Source: Rhodospirillales bacterium (GTDB lineage: Bacteria; Pseudomonadota; Alphaproteobacteria; UBA8366; JADFVY01). Taken from it: a DNA stretch of 63,411 nt. Position numbers and translations under genes: made by a program. Where the stretch lies: the NCBI GenBank assembly GCA_020356105.1, contig CP070634.1, positions 3,133,802 through 3,197,212 of the forward strand, in the 5' to 3' direction. Under the pieces are notes generated by a model. The model searched no databases. It was not told the origin of the DNA and saw only the letters and a list, made by a program, of their open reading frames with translations. Of the stretch, positions 16,493 through 28,515 are shown piece by piece (within the stretch, counting starts at the first letter, position 1; each line of letters begins with the position of its first letter).

Positions 16493-18034
16493 CTAGCCGA
16501 CGATCGCGACGATGGCGGCGACGAGCGCCGCGCCGATGGCGGCCCCGGCGAGCGCGACCGGCCACGGGCTCCGTTCTGGCGCCCGCAGCGACTCGACGGT
16601 ATCGGGATGCAGCCTGATCCCGCCCTCCTCGATCATGCGACCCGCCTGGTCGAGCCGGTCGAGCAGCGCCGGCAGGCGTTCGAGCTGGACGAGCGCGGTT
16701 TCGGCGGCGTCGCGCAGGCGCGCCTCCGGGCCGCGGTTCTCGCGCATCCACTGCTCGATCAGCGGCTCCGAGAGGACCCACATGTTGACGCTGGGATCGA
16801 GCTTGCGGCTGACCCCCTCGGCCACCAGCATCGTCTTCTGGAGCAGCAGCAGCTGCGGCTGCGTCTCCATCTCGAACTGCTCGGTGATCTGGAACAGCTG
16901 CGCCAGCAACCGGGCCAGCGAAATCTGCTCCAGCGGCTTGCCGAACACCGGTTCGCCGATCGACCGGGCGGCCTGCATGAAGGCCTCACGCCGCTGGTGG
17001 GCGGGCACGTAGCCGGCCTGGAAATGCACCTCCGCGACCCGGCGGTAGTCGCGCTTCAGGAAGGCCAGCAGCAGATCGGCGAGATAGTTCCGCGTCTTGC
17101 GGTCGAGCCGGCCCATGATGCCGAAATCGACCGGCATCAGCCCGCCGTCGGGCGCCACGAACATGTTGCCGGGATGCATGTCGGCATGGAAGAAGCCGTC
17201 GCGGAACACCTGGTAGAAGAACACCTCGGCCGAGCGCTCGATGATGTCGCGCGGATCGAGCCCCGCATCGACGAGTTCCTCGACCTCGTCAATGCGGATC
17301 CCGACCACGCGCTCCGTCGTCAGCACCTGCCGGCTGGTGCGCTCCCAGTCGACCGCCGGCACGTGCAAATCGGGGTCGCCCTCGAAATTCGCGGCGAGCT
17401 CGGCGGCCGCGGCGGCCTCCATGCGCAGATCCATCTCCAGGCGGACCGTCTCCTGGAAGGTTCGCACCACCTCGACCGGCTTGAGGCGCCGGAACGGCGG
17501 ATGGGCGCGCTCGACGAGACGCGCCACCCAGAGCATCAGATCGATGTCCCGGGCGAGCCGCTCGGTCACGCCGGGCCGCAAGATCTTGACCGCGACCTCG
17601 CGGCCGTCCGTGGTGGTCGCGAAATGCACCTGGGCAATCGACGCCGCGGCGATCGATTCGGTTTCGAAATGATCGAACAGCCGCTCGAGCGGCACGCCGA
17701 ACTCGTCCTCGAGAATCGCCGTGGCCTGCGCGGAGGGAAAGGGCGGGAGTTGGTCCTGCAGGGCCGACAGATCAGCCGCGATCTCCTCTCCGACCAAATC
17801 CGAGCGGACCGACAGCGCCTGTCCCAGCTTGATGAAGGTGGGTCCCAGCGCGGTGCACGCCGCCGCCAGCCGCTCGCCCGGCCGACCCGGCACGCTGCGG
17901 CGCGAGATCAGCCGCACCAACATCATGATCCCCGGCGCGACGCCGAGCTGCTCGAGCGGAAACAGCGCGTCGTACCGGGCCAGCGTGCGGGCGATGAGCA
18001 GCAGACGAAGCAGGTTGACGGCAGCCGTCAGCAT
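16493..18034 (-). CDS. ubiB: Ubiquinone biosynthesis kinase-like protein UbiB
   Basis: A 513-residue ABC1/ADCK-family atypical kinase. The KxGQ motif appears as FIKLGQALSVRSD, and the kinase core follows with VAVKILRPGV (Lys), FFHADMHPGN (catalytic loop) and VDFGIMGR. The C-terminal tail holds hydrophobic anchor segments (PVALAGAAIGAALVAAIVAIVG). It is needed for ubiquinone assembly at the membrane, probably as an ATPase. It starts 5 bases after ubiE ends, in the same transcript. Confidence 0.94.
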   Translation of the reverse strand: MLTAAVNLLRLLLIARTLARYDALFPLEQLGVAPGIMMLVRLISRRSVPGRPGERLAAACTALGPTFIKLGQALSVRSDLVGEEIAADLSALQDQLPPFPSAQATAILEDEFGVPLERLFDHFETESIAAASIAQVHFATTTDGREVAVKILRPGVTERLARDIDLMLWVARLVERAHPPFRRLKPVEVVRTFQETVRLEMDLRMEAAAAAELAANFEGDPDLHVPAVDWERTSRQVLTTERVVGIRIDEVEELVDAGLDPRDIIERSAEVFFYQVFRDGFFHADMHPGNMFVAPDGGLMPVDFGIMGRLDRKTRNYLADLLLAFLKRDYRRVAEVHFQAGYVPAHQRREAFMQAARSIGEPVFGKPLEQISLARLLAQLFQITEQFEMETQPQLLLLQKTMLVAEGVSRKLDPSVNMWVLSEPLIEQWMRENRGPEARLRDAAETALVQLERLPALLDRLDQAGRMIEEGGIRLHPDTVESLRAPERSPWPVALAGAAIGAALVAAIVAIVG

Positions 18035-18039
18035 CGCCC

Positions 18040-18801
18040 TCAGATCCGCCAGGCCGAATGGATCGCCGCGATTCCGCCGGTCAGGTTGCGGTAGCGGACC
18101 TGCTCCAGCCCGGCGCCACGAATCCGCTCGGCGAGCTCCTCCTGGGCCGGGAACCGACGAATGCTCTCCGCCAGATATTCGTAGGATTGGCGGTCGCCGA
18201 CGACCGACTCGCCGAGCGCGGGAAGCACGGAGAAGGAGTACCGGTCATACAGCGGCTCGAGCCAGTCCCAGGTCAACTTGCTGAACTCGAGGCACAGGAA
18301 CCGCCCGCCCGGCTTGAGGACCCGCCGCGCTTCCGCGAGCGCCCTGTCGATCCGGGTCACGTTGCGCAGACCGAACGCGATCGTATAGGCATCGAAGCTC
18401 GCGTCCGCGACCGGCAGGGCCTCGGCGTCGCCGACGACCCAGGCGATGCCGTCGATCAGACCGCGATCGATGGCGCGATCGCGCCCGACGAGGACCATCT
18501 CCTCGGTGAGGTCGCAGACGGTAACGCGGCCGCCGCCCCGTTCGAGGAACCGGAAGGCGACATCCCCGGTGCCGCCGGCAACGTCCAGCAGATGCATGGT
18601 GGCGCGCGGCCGCAGCATGTCGATCAGCGTCGACTTCCACAGCCGGTGGATGCCGAGCGACATCAGGTCGTTCATCAGATCGTAGCGGCCGGCGACGCTG
18701 TCGAACACCGCGCGCACCAGACGCATTTTCTGCGCGGCCGGGACCTCGCGAAACCCGAAATCCGCGACATCGTGATCGTGCGTGTCGTGTGGCTCCTCCA
18801 T
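18040..18801 (-). CDS. ubiE: Ubiquinone/menaquinone methyltransferase UbiE
   Basis: A 253-residue SAM-dependent C-methyltransferase. SAM motif I is LLDVAGGTGDVAFRFL, preceded by the signature SVAGRYDLMNDLMSLGIHRLWK; GDAEALPVADASFDAYTIAFGLRN and LKPGGRFLCLEFSK follow. It methylates the quinone ring during ubiquinone synthesis. With ubiB downstream it forms a ubiquinone operon, divergent from mutM. The His- and Asp-rich N-terminal tail is not conserved. Confidence 0.95.
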   Translation of the reverse strand: MEEPHDTHDHDVADFGFREVPAAQKMRLVRAVFDSVAGRYDLMNDLMSLGIHRLWKSTLIDMLRPRATMHLLDVAGGTGDVAFRFLERGGGRVTVCDLTEEMVLVGRDRAIDRGLIDGIAWVVGDAEALPVADASFDAYTIAFGLRNVTRIDRALAEARRVLKPGGRFLCLEFSKLTWDWLEPLYDRYSFSVLPALGESVVGDRQSYEYLAESIRRFPAQEELAERIRGAGLEQVRYRNLTGGIAAIHSAWRI

Positions 18802-18917
18802 GGTCGCGACGATAGCGCAGCGATGCCTCGTTTGCTAAAGCATTTTCCGCCTGCGTCGCTTTGACCTCGCCAGGCGCATCTGTTGACCGCTCGACAAAGG
18901 ATAGCGAGACCGAAGCC

Positions 18918-19748
18918 ATGCCGGAACTGCCCGAAGTCGAGACCGTACGCCGCGGCCTGCAGCCGGTCCTCGAGGGACGCGTGCTGGCCGAGATCGTCCA
19001 GCGTCGTCCCGACCTCAGGTTCCCGATGCCGGCACATTTGCCCGAACGGCTGCGCGGCCGGCGCGTCATCCATGTCGGCCGGCGCGCCAAGTTTCTGCTC
19101 TTCGAGCTGGACGATCGTCAGGTCCTGATCCTGCATCTGGGGATGTCGGGACGGCTGACCATCCATCGCGATCACGCCGGGCCGCCGGGCCGCCACGATC
19201 ACCTCGAATTCGCAACCGACGACGGCACGCTTGTCCGGCTCAACGACGCGCGCCGTTTCGGCATGGTGGATTTCGCCCCGCCCGGCGATCCGATGTCCCA
19301 TCCGATGCTGGCCGGGCTTGGGCCCGAACCCCTGGACAATTCGTTCTCGGCCGAGACCCTGGCCGCGGCGCTCGCCGGTCGCCGGACTCCGGTCAAGGCC
19401 GCGCTACTCGATCAGCGGACCGTCGCGGGGCTCGGCAACATATATGTCTGCGAGGCGCTGCACCGCGCTGGGGTCTCGCCGCGTCGCAGCGCGCACACGA
19501 TCTCCGGCGTTCGGGCCCAGCGGCTCGCGACGGCGATCCGCGAGGTGTTGCAGGCCGCCATCGCAGCCGGCGGGTCCAGCTTGCGCGATTACGTCCAGGC
19601 CAGCGGCGAGCTGGGCTATTTTCAGCATAGCTGGCAAGCGTACGACCGCGAAGGCGAGCCGTGCGCATGGCCCGGATGCGCGGGACGGATCCGCCGCATG
19701 ACCCAGTCGGGGCGCTCGACATTCTTCTGTCCGGCCCATCAAAGATGA
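18918..19748 (+). CDS. mutM: Formamidopyrimidine-DNA glycosylase
   Basis: A 276-residue repair enzyme removing 8-oxoguanine and FapyG. It begins [13 protein letters not shown], where the new N-terminal Pro after Met removal is the nucleophile and E2 assists; the conserved Lys lies in RRAKFLLF. The C-terminal zinc finger is C-X4-C-X16-C-X2-H (CAWPGC ... FFCPAH): the fourth ligand is His where Cys is usual. The ATG at 18918 is required by the Pro-2 mechanism, so the open frame back to 18861 is not coding. Confidence 0.94.
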   Translation: MPELPEVETVRRGLQPVLEGRVLAEIVQRRPDLRFPMPAHLPERLRGRRVIHVGRRAKFLLFELDDRQVLILHLGMSGRLTIHRDHAGPPGRHDHLEFATDDGTLVRLNDARRFGMVDFAPPGDPMSHPMLAGLGPEPLDNSFSAETLAAALAGRRTPVKAALLDQRTVAGLGNIYVCEALHRAGVSPRRSAHTISGVRAQRLATAIREVLQAAIAAGGSSLRDYVQASGELGYFQHSWQAYDREGEPCAWPGCAGRIRRMTQSGRSTFFCPAHQR

Positions 19749-19784
19749 TGCGGCGGACGCGGCGTTGATGCTATAGCACCTGGC

Positions 19785-20147
19785 ATGTTGCGCATCGCCG
19801 CCTCGCTCGCCTTTCTGCTGGCATTGGCCGGCGCCGCCGCATCGCCCGGTGCGGCGGATTTCTTCGAGCGCCTCGAAGACGTGCCCGTCATGCCCGGGCT
19901 GATTCCGGTTGCCGATGCCGGCATCGAGTTCGACACGCCCTCGGGACGCATCGTCGAGGCCTACGCCATCGGTGAGACGAGCCGCAAGGCCGTGCGCGGT
20001 TTCTATCGACGCACGCTGCCGCAGCTGGGCTGGCAGGCGGGGGCCGGGGACGCCTATCTGCGAGAGGACGAGTCGCTGAGCATCGATTTCTTCGGCTCGG
20101 ACGGTGAGCTGACGGTGAGGTTTACGGTCGCACCGGCGGCGAACTGA
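19785..20147 (+). CDS. Secreted protein of unknown function
   Basis: A 120-residue protein with a clear signal peptide (LRIAASLAFLLALAGAAAS). The mature part of about 95 residues has a compact pattern: DVPVMPGLIPVADAGIEFDTPSGRIVEAYA, then SRKAVRGFYRRTLPQLGWQ and SLSIDFFGSDGELTVRFTVAP. The middle resembles proteins that build a helix plus beta-sheet pair, but I do not recognise a characterised family. No cysteines. It follows mutM by 36 bases and may share its transcript. Confidence 0.72.
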   Translation: MLRIAASLAFLLALAGAAASPGAADFFERLEDVPVMPGLIPVADAGIEFDTPSGRIVEAYAIGETSRKAVRGFYRRTLPQLGWQAGAGDAYLREDESLSIDFFGSDGELTVRFTVAPAAN

Positions 20148-20219
20148 GACTTTTGGACAGGAACGGCCATCGGTTCCCGGGCCAGTCGGGAGCGCGATAC
20201 CCAGAACAAGGATACCGGA

Positions 20220-20999
20220 ATGATGTCGTACGAACTCATCCTCGTCGAAAAGCGCCAGGCGGTTGGGCTGATCACCCTGAACCGGCCGACGGCGCTCAAC
20301 GCATTATGTGCCGATCTGATCGAGGAGCTGGGCCGTGCGCTGGACGACATGGAGGCCGATGAAGACATCGGCTGCATTGTCCTGACCGGATCCGAGAAGG
20401 CCTTTGCGGCCGGCGCCGACATCAAGGAGATGCAGGCGAAGAGCTACATGGACATGTACATGTCCGACTTCATCACCAAGGGATGGGAGCGGGTGACCAC
20501 CTGCCGCAAGCCGATCATCGCGGCCGTTGCCGGCTATGCGCTCGGTGGCGGATGCGAGATGGCGATGATGTGCGATTTCATACTTGCGGCCGACACCGCC
20601 AAGTTCGGGCAGCCGGAAATCACCATCGGCACCATCCCGGGATCGGGCGGCACGCAGCGCCTGACCCGCTTCGTCGGCAAGTCCAAGGCGATGGAGCTGG
20701 TCCTCACCGGCCGAATGATGGATGCCGATGAGGCGGAGCGTTCGGGGCTCGTCAGTCGAATCATACCCGCCGCCGACCTCATCGACGAGGCCGTCAAGAC
20801 GGCTGCCAAGATCGCCGCCCTGTCCCGTCCCGTGACGATGTTGGCAAAGGAAGCGGTCAATCGCGCCTACGAGACGTCACTGGCCGAGGGGGTCCGTTTC
20901 GAGCGGCGGCTGTTCCACTCGACCTTCGCGACCGAGGACCAGAAGGAGGGCATGGCCGCCTTCTCGGAAAAGCGGAAGCCGGTCTTCCGCAACCGCTGA
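20220..20999 (+). CDS. Enoyl-CoA hydratase
   Basis: A 259-residue crotonase-fold enzyme hydrating trans-2-enoyl-CoA in fatty-acid beta-oxidation. The oxyanion region [11 protein letters not shown], the first catalytic Glu region [15 protein letters not shown] and the second Glu in [19 protein letters not shown] are intact, matching short-chain hydratases. ATG codons at 20220 and 20223 are both possible. It lies immediately before rpsT and dnaA, an order seen in several alphaproteobacteria. Exact chain-length preference cannot be read from sequence. Confidence 0.92.
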   Translation: MMSYELILVEKRQAVGLITLNRPTALNALCADLIEELGRALDDMEADEDIGCIVLTGSEKAFAAGADIKEMQAKSYMDMYMSDFITKGWERVTTCRKPIIAAVAGYALGGGCEMAMMCDFILAADTAKFGQPEITIGTIPGSGGTQRLTRFVGKSKAMELVLTGRMMDADEAERSGLVSRIIPAADLIDEAVKTAAKIAALSRPVTMLAKEAVNRAYETSLAEGVRFERRLFHSTFATEDQKEGMAAFSEKRKPVFRNR

Positions 21000-21029
21000 A
21001 TCGAATGGTGACACCGGCCGCCACCGGGC

Positions 21030-21058
21030 TTGACGGATCGTCGGCAAACTTTTATAAC
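21030..21058 (+). promoter_or_regulatory. Promoter for rpsT
   Basis: TTGACG at 21030-21035 and TATAAC at 21053-21058 are spaced by 17 bases, a near-consensus sigma-70 promoter about 42 bases before the rpsT ATG. Confidence 0.7.
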
Positions 21059-21100
21059 CCGCGGCCTTGAGAAGATCCTCGCAAGTTTTGGAACGGACAA

Positions 21101-21364
21101 ATGGCTCACCATCAATCGGCCAAGAAGCGGATCCGGCAGACGGCGCGGCGCACGGACGTCAATCGCAACCGGGTCAGTCGAATCCGCACCTTCGTCAAGA
21201 AGTTCGAGTTGGCCGTCGCAAGCGGCGACAAGGACGCCGCACAGGCTGCCTTGCGCGCGGCGGCGCCGGAACTCCAGCGCGGCGTGAGCCGGGGCATCCT
21301 GCATCGCAACACGGTCGCAAGGAAGATTTCCCGGATGTCCGCAAAGGTCAAGCAGTTGGGATAG
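21101..21364 (+). CDS. rpsT: 30S ribosomal protein S20
   Basis: An 87-residue very basic protein with the classic [18 protein letters not shown] terminus, followed by two amphipathic helices ([14 protein letters not shown] and [22 protein letters not shown]). It binds 16S rRNA early in 30S assembly. It is flanked by its own promoter and a strong intrinsic terminator, so it is a monocistronic unit ahead of dnaA. Confidence 0.97.
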   Translation: MAHHQSAKKRIRQTARRTDVNRNRVSRIRTFVKKFELAVASGDKDAAQAALRAAAPELQRGVSRGILHRNTVARKISRMSAKVKQLG

Positions 21365-21394
21365 AGCATCCGCCAGGGATGCGACAGAAAACCG

Positions 21395-21431
21395 CGCCGC
21401 GATCGATCCAGATCGCGGCGTAATTTTTTTT
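21395..21431 (+). terminator. Intrinsic terminator of rpsT
   Basis: CGCCGCGATC (21395-21404) pairs fully with 21411-21420 around a six-base loop, followed by a run of eight T residues ending at 21431. It separates rpsT from dnaA. Confidence 0.9.
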
Positions 21432-21959
21432 GGCCCGGAGTCGAATTCCTTTCCCGTGAAATTTCAGTTCGCTGGCCAGAGTCAATTCTTTTTTTTGCGG
21501 TGTTCCCTTTTCGGTCTCATTGCATCGATTCTGAACCACCGATACATTGGGATACCGCTGAGAGAAAAGGCGCTGATCGTGCCAGTATCTCCGGGCCTTC
21601 GAACAATACAAATCAAGTCAAAAAGGGAGATTTTTGCGCTGCGATGTTAAAGATATAAACATGCGCGGCGACGAGCAATGTAATTGCCTAATTTTCACTT
21701 TTGGTTTTAACTCTGACTTCTTTTGCGCGCGCAGGCGGGCGCGGCAAAAGGCAACGAGCAAGGCGTCGTTCTGGGAGCCGGGGTTTGAATCTCAGTCAAG
21801 GAGGCGTCCAACAGAGCATTTGTTCCGCGCCGGACATCCGGCAGACAAGATGGCGGCAAAGAAGCAACGACATGCAAGTCCTGCGGCGCCAGGTTGAACC
21901 GGGCCGCAGAGCACGCGAGCTAGGGTTCGAATGAACGAGCTTTTCAATTGGGTTGGTCG
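21432..21959. other. AT-richer intergenic region upstream of dnaA
   Basis: About 530 bases with no convincing gene, in contrast to the GC-rich surroundings. It holds T-rich runs (for example around 21486-21497) and AT-rich stretches near 21640-21720. I looked for consensus DnaA boxes (TTATNCACA) on both strands and saw none, so I do not call an origin here. It must contain the dnaA promoter; TATAAA near 21653 is a candidate -10. Confidence 0.5.
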
Positions 21960-23327
21960 ATGAAGACGTTATTGGATGAAGACGTGGCGGCACAGTGGGT
22001 TCGGGTCAGAGCACGCCTCAGAGCCGAATTCGGAGAGGCGGCCTACAGGAGCTGGCTGAAGCCGCTGACGCTGCATGAGGTGAAAGGCGGGCATGTGAGG
22101 ATCGGGGTGCCCACCGACTTCATGAGAGACTGGGTGCGGACCCAGTATGGCAATCGTCTTCTCGACCTTTGGAGCGACGAAAACTCCGAGATCTGCGACC
22201 TCGAGATCGTCACGGCGCCGGGATCGGGGGCCGCGACGGCCGAGAACAGGCCGCTGTCGGGCGGCGCGGCGCCGATCGTCGTGGCGGAGAACAACATTGA
22301 GGGTTTCGGGGCCGCCCTCGACCCCCGCTTCACCTTCGAGAATTTCGTGACGGGCAAGCCGAACGAGCTGGCCTTTGCGGCGGCCCGGCGGGTTGCCGAG
22401 TCCTCATCGGTCACCTTCAATCCGCTGTTCCTGTATGGCGGCGTGGGATTGGGCAAGACGCATCTCATGCACGCCATCGCATGGCAGATCTGCCGCCAGA
22501 GTCCGGAACGCCGGATCATCTATCTGTCGGCCGAGAAGTTCATGTACCAGTTCATTCGGGCACTTCGTTACAAGGACACCGTCGCGTTCAAGGAACAATT
22601 CCGTTCGGTCGACGTATTGATGATCGACGACTTCCAGTTCATCAGCGGCAAGGACAGCACGCAGGAAGAATTCTTCCATACCTTCAACGCGCTGGTCGAC
22701 AGGAACCGCCAGATCGTCATCTCCGCCGACAAGTCGCCCAACGACCTCGAGGGCATCGAGGAACGCATGCGGTCGCGCCTTGGCTGGGGCCTGGTCGCAG
22801 ATCTGCACCCGACCACCTACGAGCTGCGCGTCGGCATCCTGCAGTCGAAGGCCGAGGGGCTCGACATAGAGATCCCGCCGAAGGTCGTCGAATACCTGGC
22901 CCACAAGATCACCTCGAACGTGCGCGAATTGGAGGGTGCGCTCAACCGCATCGTCGCAGCGGCGAGCCTGGTCGGCCGGCCGGTGACGCTAGAGAGCACG
23001 CAGGAGATCCTGCACGATCTGCTGCGTGCCAGCGATCGGCGCATCACGATCGAGGAGATCCAGAAACGGGTGGCCGAGCATTTCAACATCAAGCTCGCCG
23101 AGATGTCGTCGGCGCGCCGTTCCAGGGCCGTGGCGCGCCCCCGGCAGGTCGCCATGTACCTCGCCAAGCAGTTGACGTCGCGCTCGCTGCCGGAGATCGG
23201 CCGCAAATTCGGCGGACGCGATCATACGACCGTCATGCATGCGGTCCGCAAGGTCGAGGAGCTGCGCACAGCGGACTCGACCTTCGCCGAGGACGTCGAA
23301 CTCCTTCGCAGAATGATCGAGAGTTGA
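21960..23327 (+). CDS. dnaA: Chromosomal replication initiator protein DnaA
   Basis: A 455-residue AAA+ initiator. Domain I is about residues 1-90. The ATPase domain shows FENFVTGKPNELAFAAARRV, Walker A GGVGLGKTHLMHA, Walker B LMIDDFQF and sensor region NDLEGIEERMRSRLGWGL. The C-terminal helix-turn-helix carries the DnaA signature GRDHTTVMHAVRKVE. I use the ATG at 21960; a TTG at 21948 is also in frame. It opens duplex DNA at oriC and heads the dnaA-dnaN-recF-gyrB block. Confidence 0.97.
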   Translation: MKTLLDEDVAAQWVRVRARLRAEFGEAAYRSWLKPLTLHEVKGGHVRIGVPTDFMRDWVRTQYGNRLLDLWSDENSEICDLEIVTAPGSGAATAENRPLSGGAAPIVVAENNIEGFGAALDPRFTFENFVTGKPNELAFAAARRVAESSSVTFNPLFLYGGVGLGKTHLMHAIAWQICRQSPERRIIYLSAEKFMYQFIRALRYKDTVAFKEQFRSVDVLMIDDFQFISGKDSTQEEFFHTFNALVDRNRQIVISADKSPNDLEGIEERMRSRLGWGLVADLHPTTYELRVGILQSKAEGLDIEIPPKVVEYLAHKITSNVRELEGALNRIVAAASLVGRPVTLESTQEILHDLLRASDRRITIEEIQKRVAEHFNIKLAEMSSARRSRAVARPRQVAMYLAKQLTSRSLPEIGRKFGGRDHTTVMHAVRKVEELRTADSTFAEDVELLRRMIES

Positions 23328-23653
23328 AGACGACCCGGCCGGCGCGCCGGGCGGGGCGGCCGCCGCCGCGACCGGGGGCTGTGCGGGTCGACGCGTCCGC
23401 AATGAAAGCGCCTGATTCGGGATCCGTCGGACATGCCGGGGGGGGCGTCCACAAAACGATATCGGATCACCAAAAATAGTGCGGATTCCGCGGCCCTTTG
23501 CTATATTCCGCTTCCGTTCGCGAGAGGACGTCGAGTCCCCGCGGTTCGGCGGCAGGCGGGCCGCCCATCGGGGTGGCGCGGACCAGCGGAGAAGCTATCG
23601 GACAAACTCACGGAACCGGGCGGAATCCAGTCCGGCGGCACGCGACAGATACG
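23328..23653 (+). other. dnaA-dnaN intergenic region
   Basis: A 326-base gap. The first part is extremely GC-rich (23336-23390). A TATATT at 23502-23507 could be a -10 for dnaN, but no good -35 stands 17 bases upstream. A single GCGTCCACA at 23447-23455 shares six of nine bases with a DnaA box. No gene seen. Confidence 0.4.
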
Positions 23654-24772
23654 ATGAAACTTACGATTGAACGCGCCACGCTGCTCCGTGCATTGAGCCA
23701 CGTGCAGAGCATTGTCGAGCGACGCAACACCATTCCGATTCTATCGAATGTCATGCTCGAGGCGCAGGACGATGCCCTGGGTCTGACCGCGACGGATATG
23801 GACATTGCGATCGTCGAGAGAATCCCGGCCGATATCGGCACCGCCGGCGCGACGACCACGCCCGCCCACACGCTCTACGACATCGTGCGCAAATTGCCGG
23901 ACGGCGCCCAGATTGCACTGGACAGGGATTCCGGGACGGAACAACTCAACCTCTCGGCGGGCCGCGCCAGGTTCAAGCTGGGCACCCTCGATACGGGCGA
24001 GTTTCCGGCCCTGACCGATGGCGAATTGCCGAACCGGTTTACGGTATCGGCATCGGATTTCCGCACGCTGATCGACCGGACGCGGTTCGCAATCTCGACC
24101 GAGGAGACGCGCCACTATCTCAACGGCATCTATCTCCACGCGGTGTCCGGCGATGACGGCAACCGGCTGCGGGCGGTGGCGACGGACGGCCATCGGCTCG
24201 CCCGGGTCGAAATGCCGCTTCCGGAGGGCGCCGCGGGCATGCCGGGCGTGATCGTGCCGCGAAAGACGGTGAACGAACTCCGCAAATTGATCGATGAGAC
24301 GGGGGGCGACATCGACGTGGCGCTGTCCGATACGAAGATCCGTTTCGGCTTCGACGACGCGGTGATGACGTCGAAACTGATCGACGGAACCTTCCCGGAT
24401 TATGAACGCGTCATCCCGGTCGGAAACGACAAGCTCATGATCGTGGACCGCAAGGAGTTTGCCGGGGCCGTCGACCTGGTGGCGACCATCGCCACCGAAA
24501 AGTCCCGCGCCATAAAACTGACCGTCGACGGCAACAACCTGGCGCTCTCGGCGACCAGCCCGGATGCCGGATCGGCCGAGGAGGAGCTCGAGGCCGATTA
24601 TGAAGGCGACCCGATCAACATCGGGTTCAATTCGCGCTATCTGCTGGACATAATGCAGCAAATCGAGGGCGACAAGGCGCAGTTCATCATGGCGGATTCG
24701 AACTCGCCGACGATCGTGCGCGACGCCGGCGACGACAGCGCGCTCTATGTCCTGATGCCAATGCGCGTTTGA
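23654..24772 (+). CDS. dnaN: DNA polymerase III sliding clamp (beta subunit)
   Basis: A 372-residue protein of the normal family length with three clamp domains. Signatures include MKLTIERATLLRALSHVQSIVERRNTIPILSNV at the start, RTRFAISTEETRHYLNGIYL in domain 2, and the terminal LMPMRV peptide-pocket strand. It encircles DNA and tethers polymerase III. The ATG at 23654 is the family start; the frame open to 23498 is noncoding. Its TGA overlaps the recF start. Confidence 0.97.
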   Translation: MKLTIERATLLRALSHVQSIVERRNTIPILSNVMLEAQDDALGLTATDMDIAIVERIPADIGTAGATTTPAHTLYDIVRKLPDGAQIALDRDSGTEQLNLSAGRARFKLGTLDTGEFPALTDGELPNRFTVSASDFRTLIDRTRFAISTEETRHYLNGIYLHAVSGDDGNRLRAVATDGHRLARVEMPLPEGAAGMPGVIVPRKTVNELRKLIDETGGDIDVALSDTKIRFGFDDAVMTSKLIDGTFPDYERVIPVGNDKLMIVDRKEFAGAVDLVATIATEKSRAIKLTVDGNNLALSATSPDAGSAEEELEADYEGDPINIGFNSRYLLDIMQQIEGDKAQFIMADSNSPTIVRDAGDDSALYVLMPMRV

Positions 24773-25935
24773 ATGTGACGGCGCTGGCAACCTTCGAGAC
24801 CAATCGAACGCAGGACGGCGCCGCGCTGTCAGTGGCGCGATTGGTGACGACCCGATTCCGCTGCTATGCGACCGCGCGGCTCGACCTCGACCGCCGCCCG
24901 GTGGTCCTGACCGGCCCCAACGGCGCAGGGAAAACCAATCTTCTGGAGGCCGTCTCCCTGCTGGGCCCCGGACGCGGTTTGCGTCGCGCTCGTCTGCCGG
25001 ACATCGACCGGCTGGGCGACGACGGTGGCTGGGGTGTCGCCGCAATCGTTCAGACCCCGGGCGGCACGGTCGAGATCGGCACCGGACGCGAGCCCGGCGG
25101 CGAGCGACGCACGATCCAGATCGATGGCAAGGCGGCCCGCGGCCAGTCGGCGCTGGCGGAGCATGTCAGCGTGCTGTGGCTAACGCCGGAAATGGACCGG
25201 CTGTTTCGCGAGGGGTCCTACGGCAGGCGGCGATTCCTCGACCGTCTGGTATACGGATTCGATCCGGCCCATGCGGGTCGCGTCGCGGCCTATGAACAGG
25301 CCATGCGAGACCGTAGCAGACTGCTGCAGGAAGGAACCGCAGACGGCACATGGCTTTCGGTGCTCGAAGACGACATGGCCGCGCGGGGCGTGGCAATCTC
25401 AGCCGCGCGACTGGACATGGTACGGCGGCTCGATCGAGCTCTTGCGACCTCGGATGGCACGTTCCCGGGCGTCGCGCTCGCGGTGACGGGGACGGTCGAG
25501 GACTGGCTGGCGGAGATCCCCGCACTCGCCGCCGAGGACCGGCTGAAGGAAGCCCTGCGCGCAAATCGCAGGTTGGATGCGCAGACCGGAACGACCGCCG
25601 CAGGGCCGCACCGCAGCGATCTGGAAGCATGGCACCTGCCCAGGAAGATGCCTGCCGACCGCTGCTCGACCGGCGAGCAGAAAGCCATGCTGATCGCAAT
25701 CGTGTTGGCCGAGGCGCGTCTCCAATCGGTCGAGCGCGGCGTCGCACCGCTCCTGTTGCTGGACGAAGTCGCCGCGCATCTGGACGAGGATCGCCGGGCG
25801 GCGTTGTTCGACGAAATCTGTGAACTGCCCGGCCAAACCTGGATGAGCGGCACCGACGAAGCGCTGTTCGAGGCGCTGGGTCGTCGCGCGCAACGCTATG
25901 CCGTGGCCGATGCGGCGGTCCGCCGAATGTACTGA
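24769..25935 (+). CDS. recF: DNA replication/repair protein RecF
   Basis: A 388-residue SMC-like ATPase. Walker A is GPNGAGKTNLLE, the ABC-type signature is STGEQKAML, and Walker B is LLLLDEVAAHLD. It loads RecA at gaps with RecO and RecR. The start is either a TTG at 24769, overlapping the dnaN stop, or a GTG at 24775; the N terminus (ARLVTTRFRCYATARLDL) fits both. Transcribed with dnaN and gyrB. Confidence 0.94.
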   Translation: MNVTALATFETNRTQDGAALSVARLVTTRFRCYATARLDLDRRPVVLTGPNGAGKTNLLEAVSLLGPGRGLRRARLPDIDRLGDDGGWGVAAIVQTPGGTVEIGTGREPGGERRTIQIDGKAARGQSALAEHVSVLWLTPEMDRLFREGSYGRRRFLDRLVYGFDPAHAGRVAAYEQAMRDRSRLLQEGTADGTWLSVLEDDMAARGVAISAARLDMVRRLDRALATSDGTFPGVALAVTGTVEDWLAEIPALAAEDRLKEALRANRRLDAQTGTTAAGPHRSDLEAWHLPRKMPADRCSTGEQKAMLIAIVLAEARLQSVERGVAPLLLLDEVAAHLDEDRRAALFDEICELPGQTWMSGTDEALFEALGRRAQRYAVADAAVRRMY

Positions 25936-28413
<2,478 letters not shown>

Positions 28414-28425
28414 TGCCGAGCCTCA

Positions 28426-28453
28426 TTGTTTTGTAACGTTTCGCTGCTATAGT
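28426..28453 (+). promoter_or_regulatory. Promoter for fabA-fabB-fabI
   Basis: TTGTTT at 28426-28431 and TATAGT at 28448-28453 with 16-base spacing, just after gyrB. Transcription would start near 28460, giving a leader of about 55 bases before the fabA TTG. Confidence 0.55.
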
Positions 28454-28515
28454 GGCCGCCATGTCGAGAGTGCGCGTATGGCCGCGCGAGGCGGAAACGA
28501 TCAGGTGGACGACCG

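Noticed and set aside
21776-21945. tRNA-like pieces (GGGTTTGAATC near 21782 and GGGTTCGAAT near 21923)
   Set aside because: Only T-loop-like words; no acceptor, D or anticodon stems can be formed around them.
21432-21959. Replication origin at the dnaA upstream gap
   Set aside because: AT-rich and well placed, but no DnaA boxes seen, so not called as an origin.
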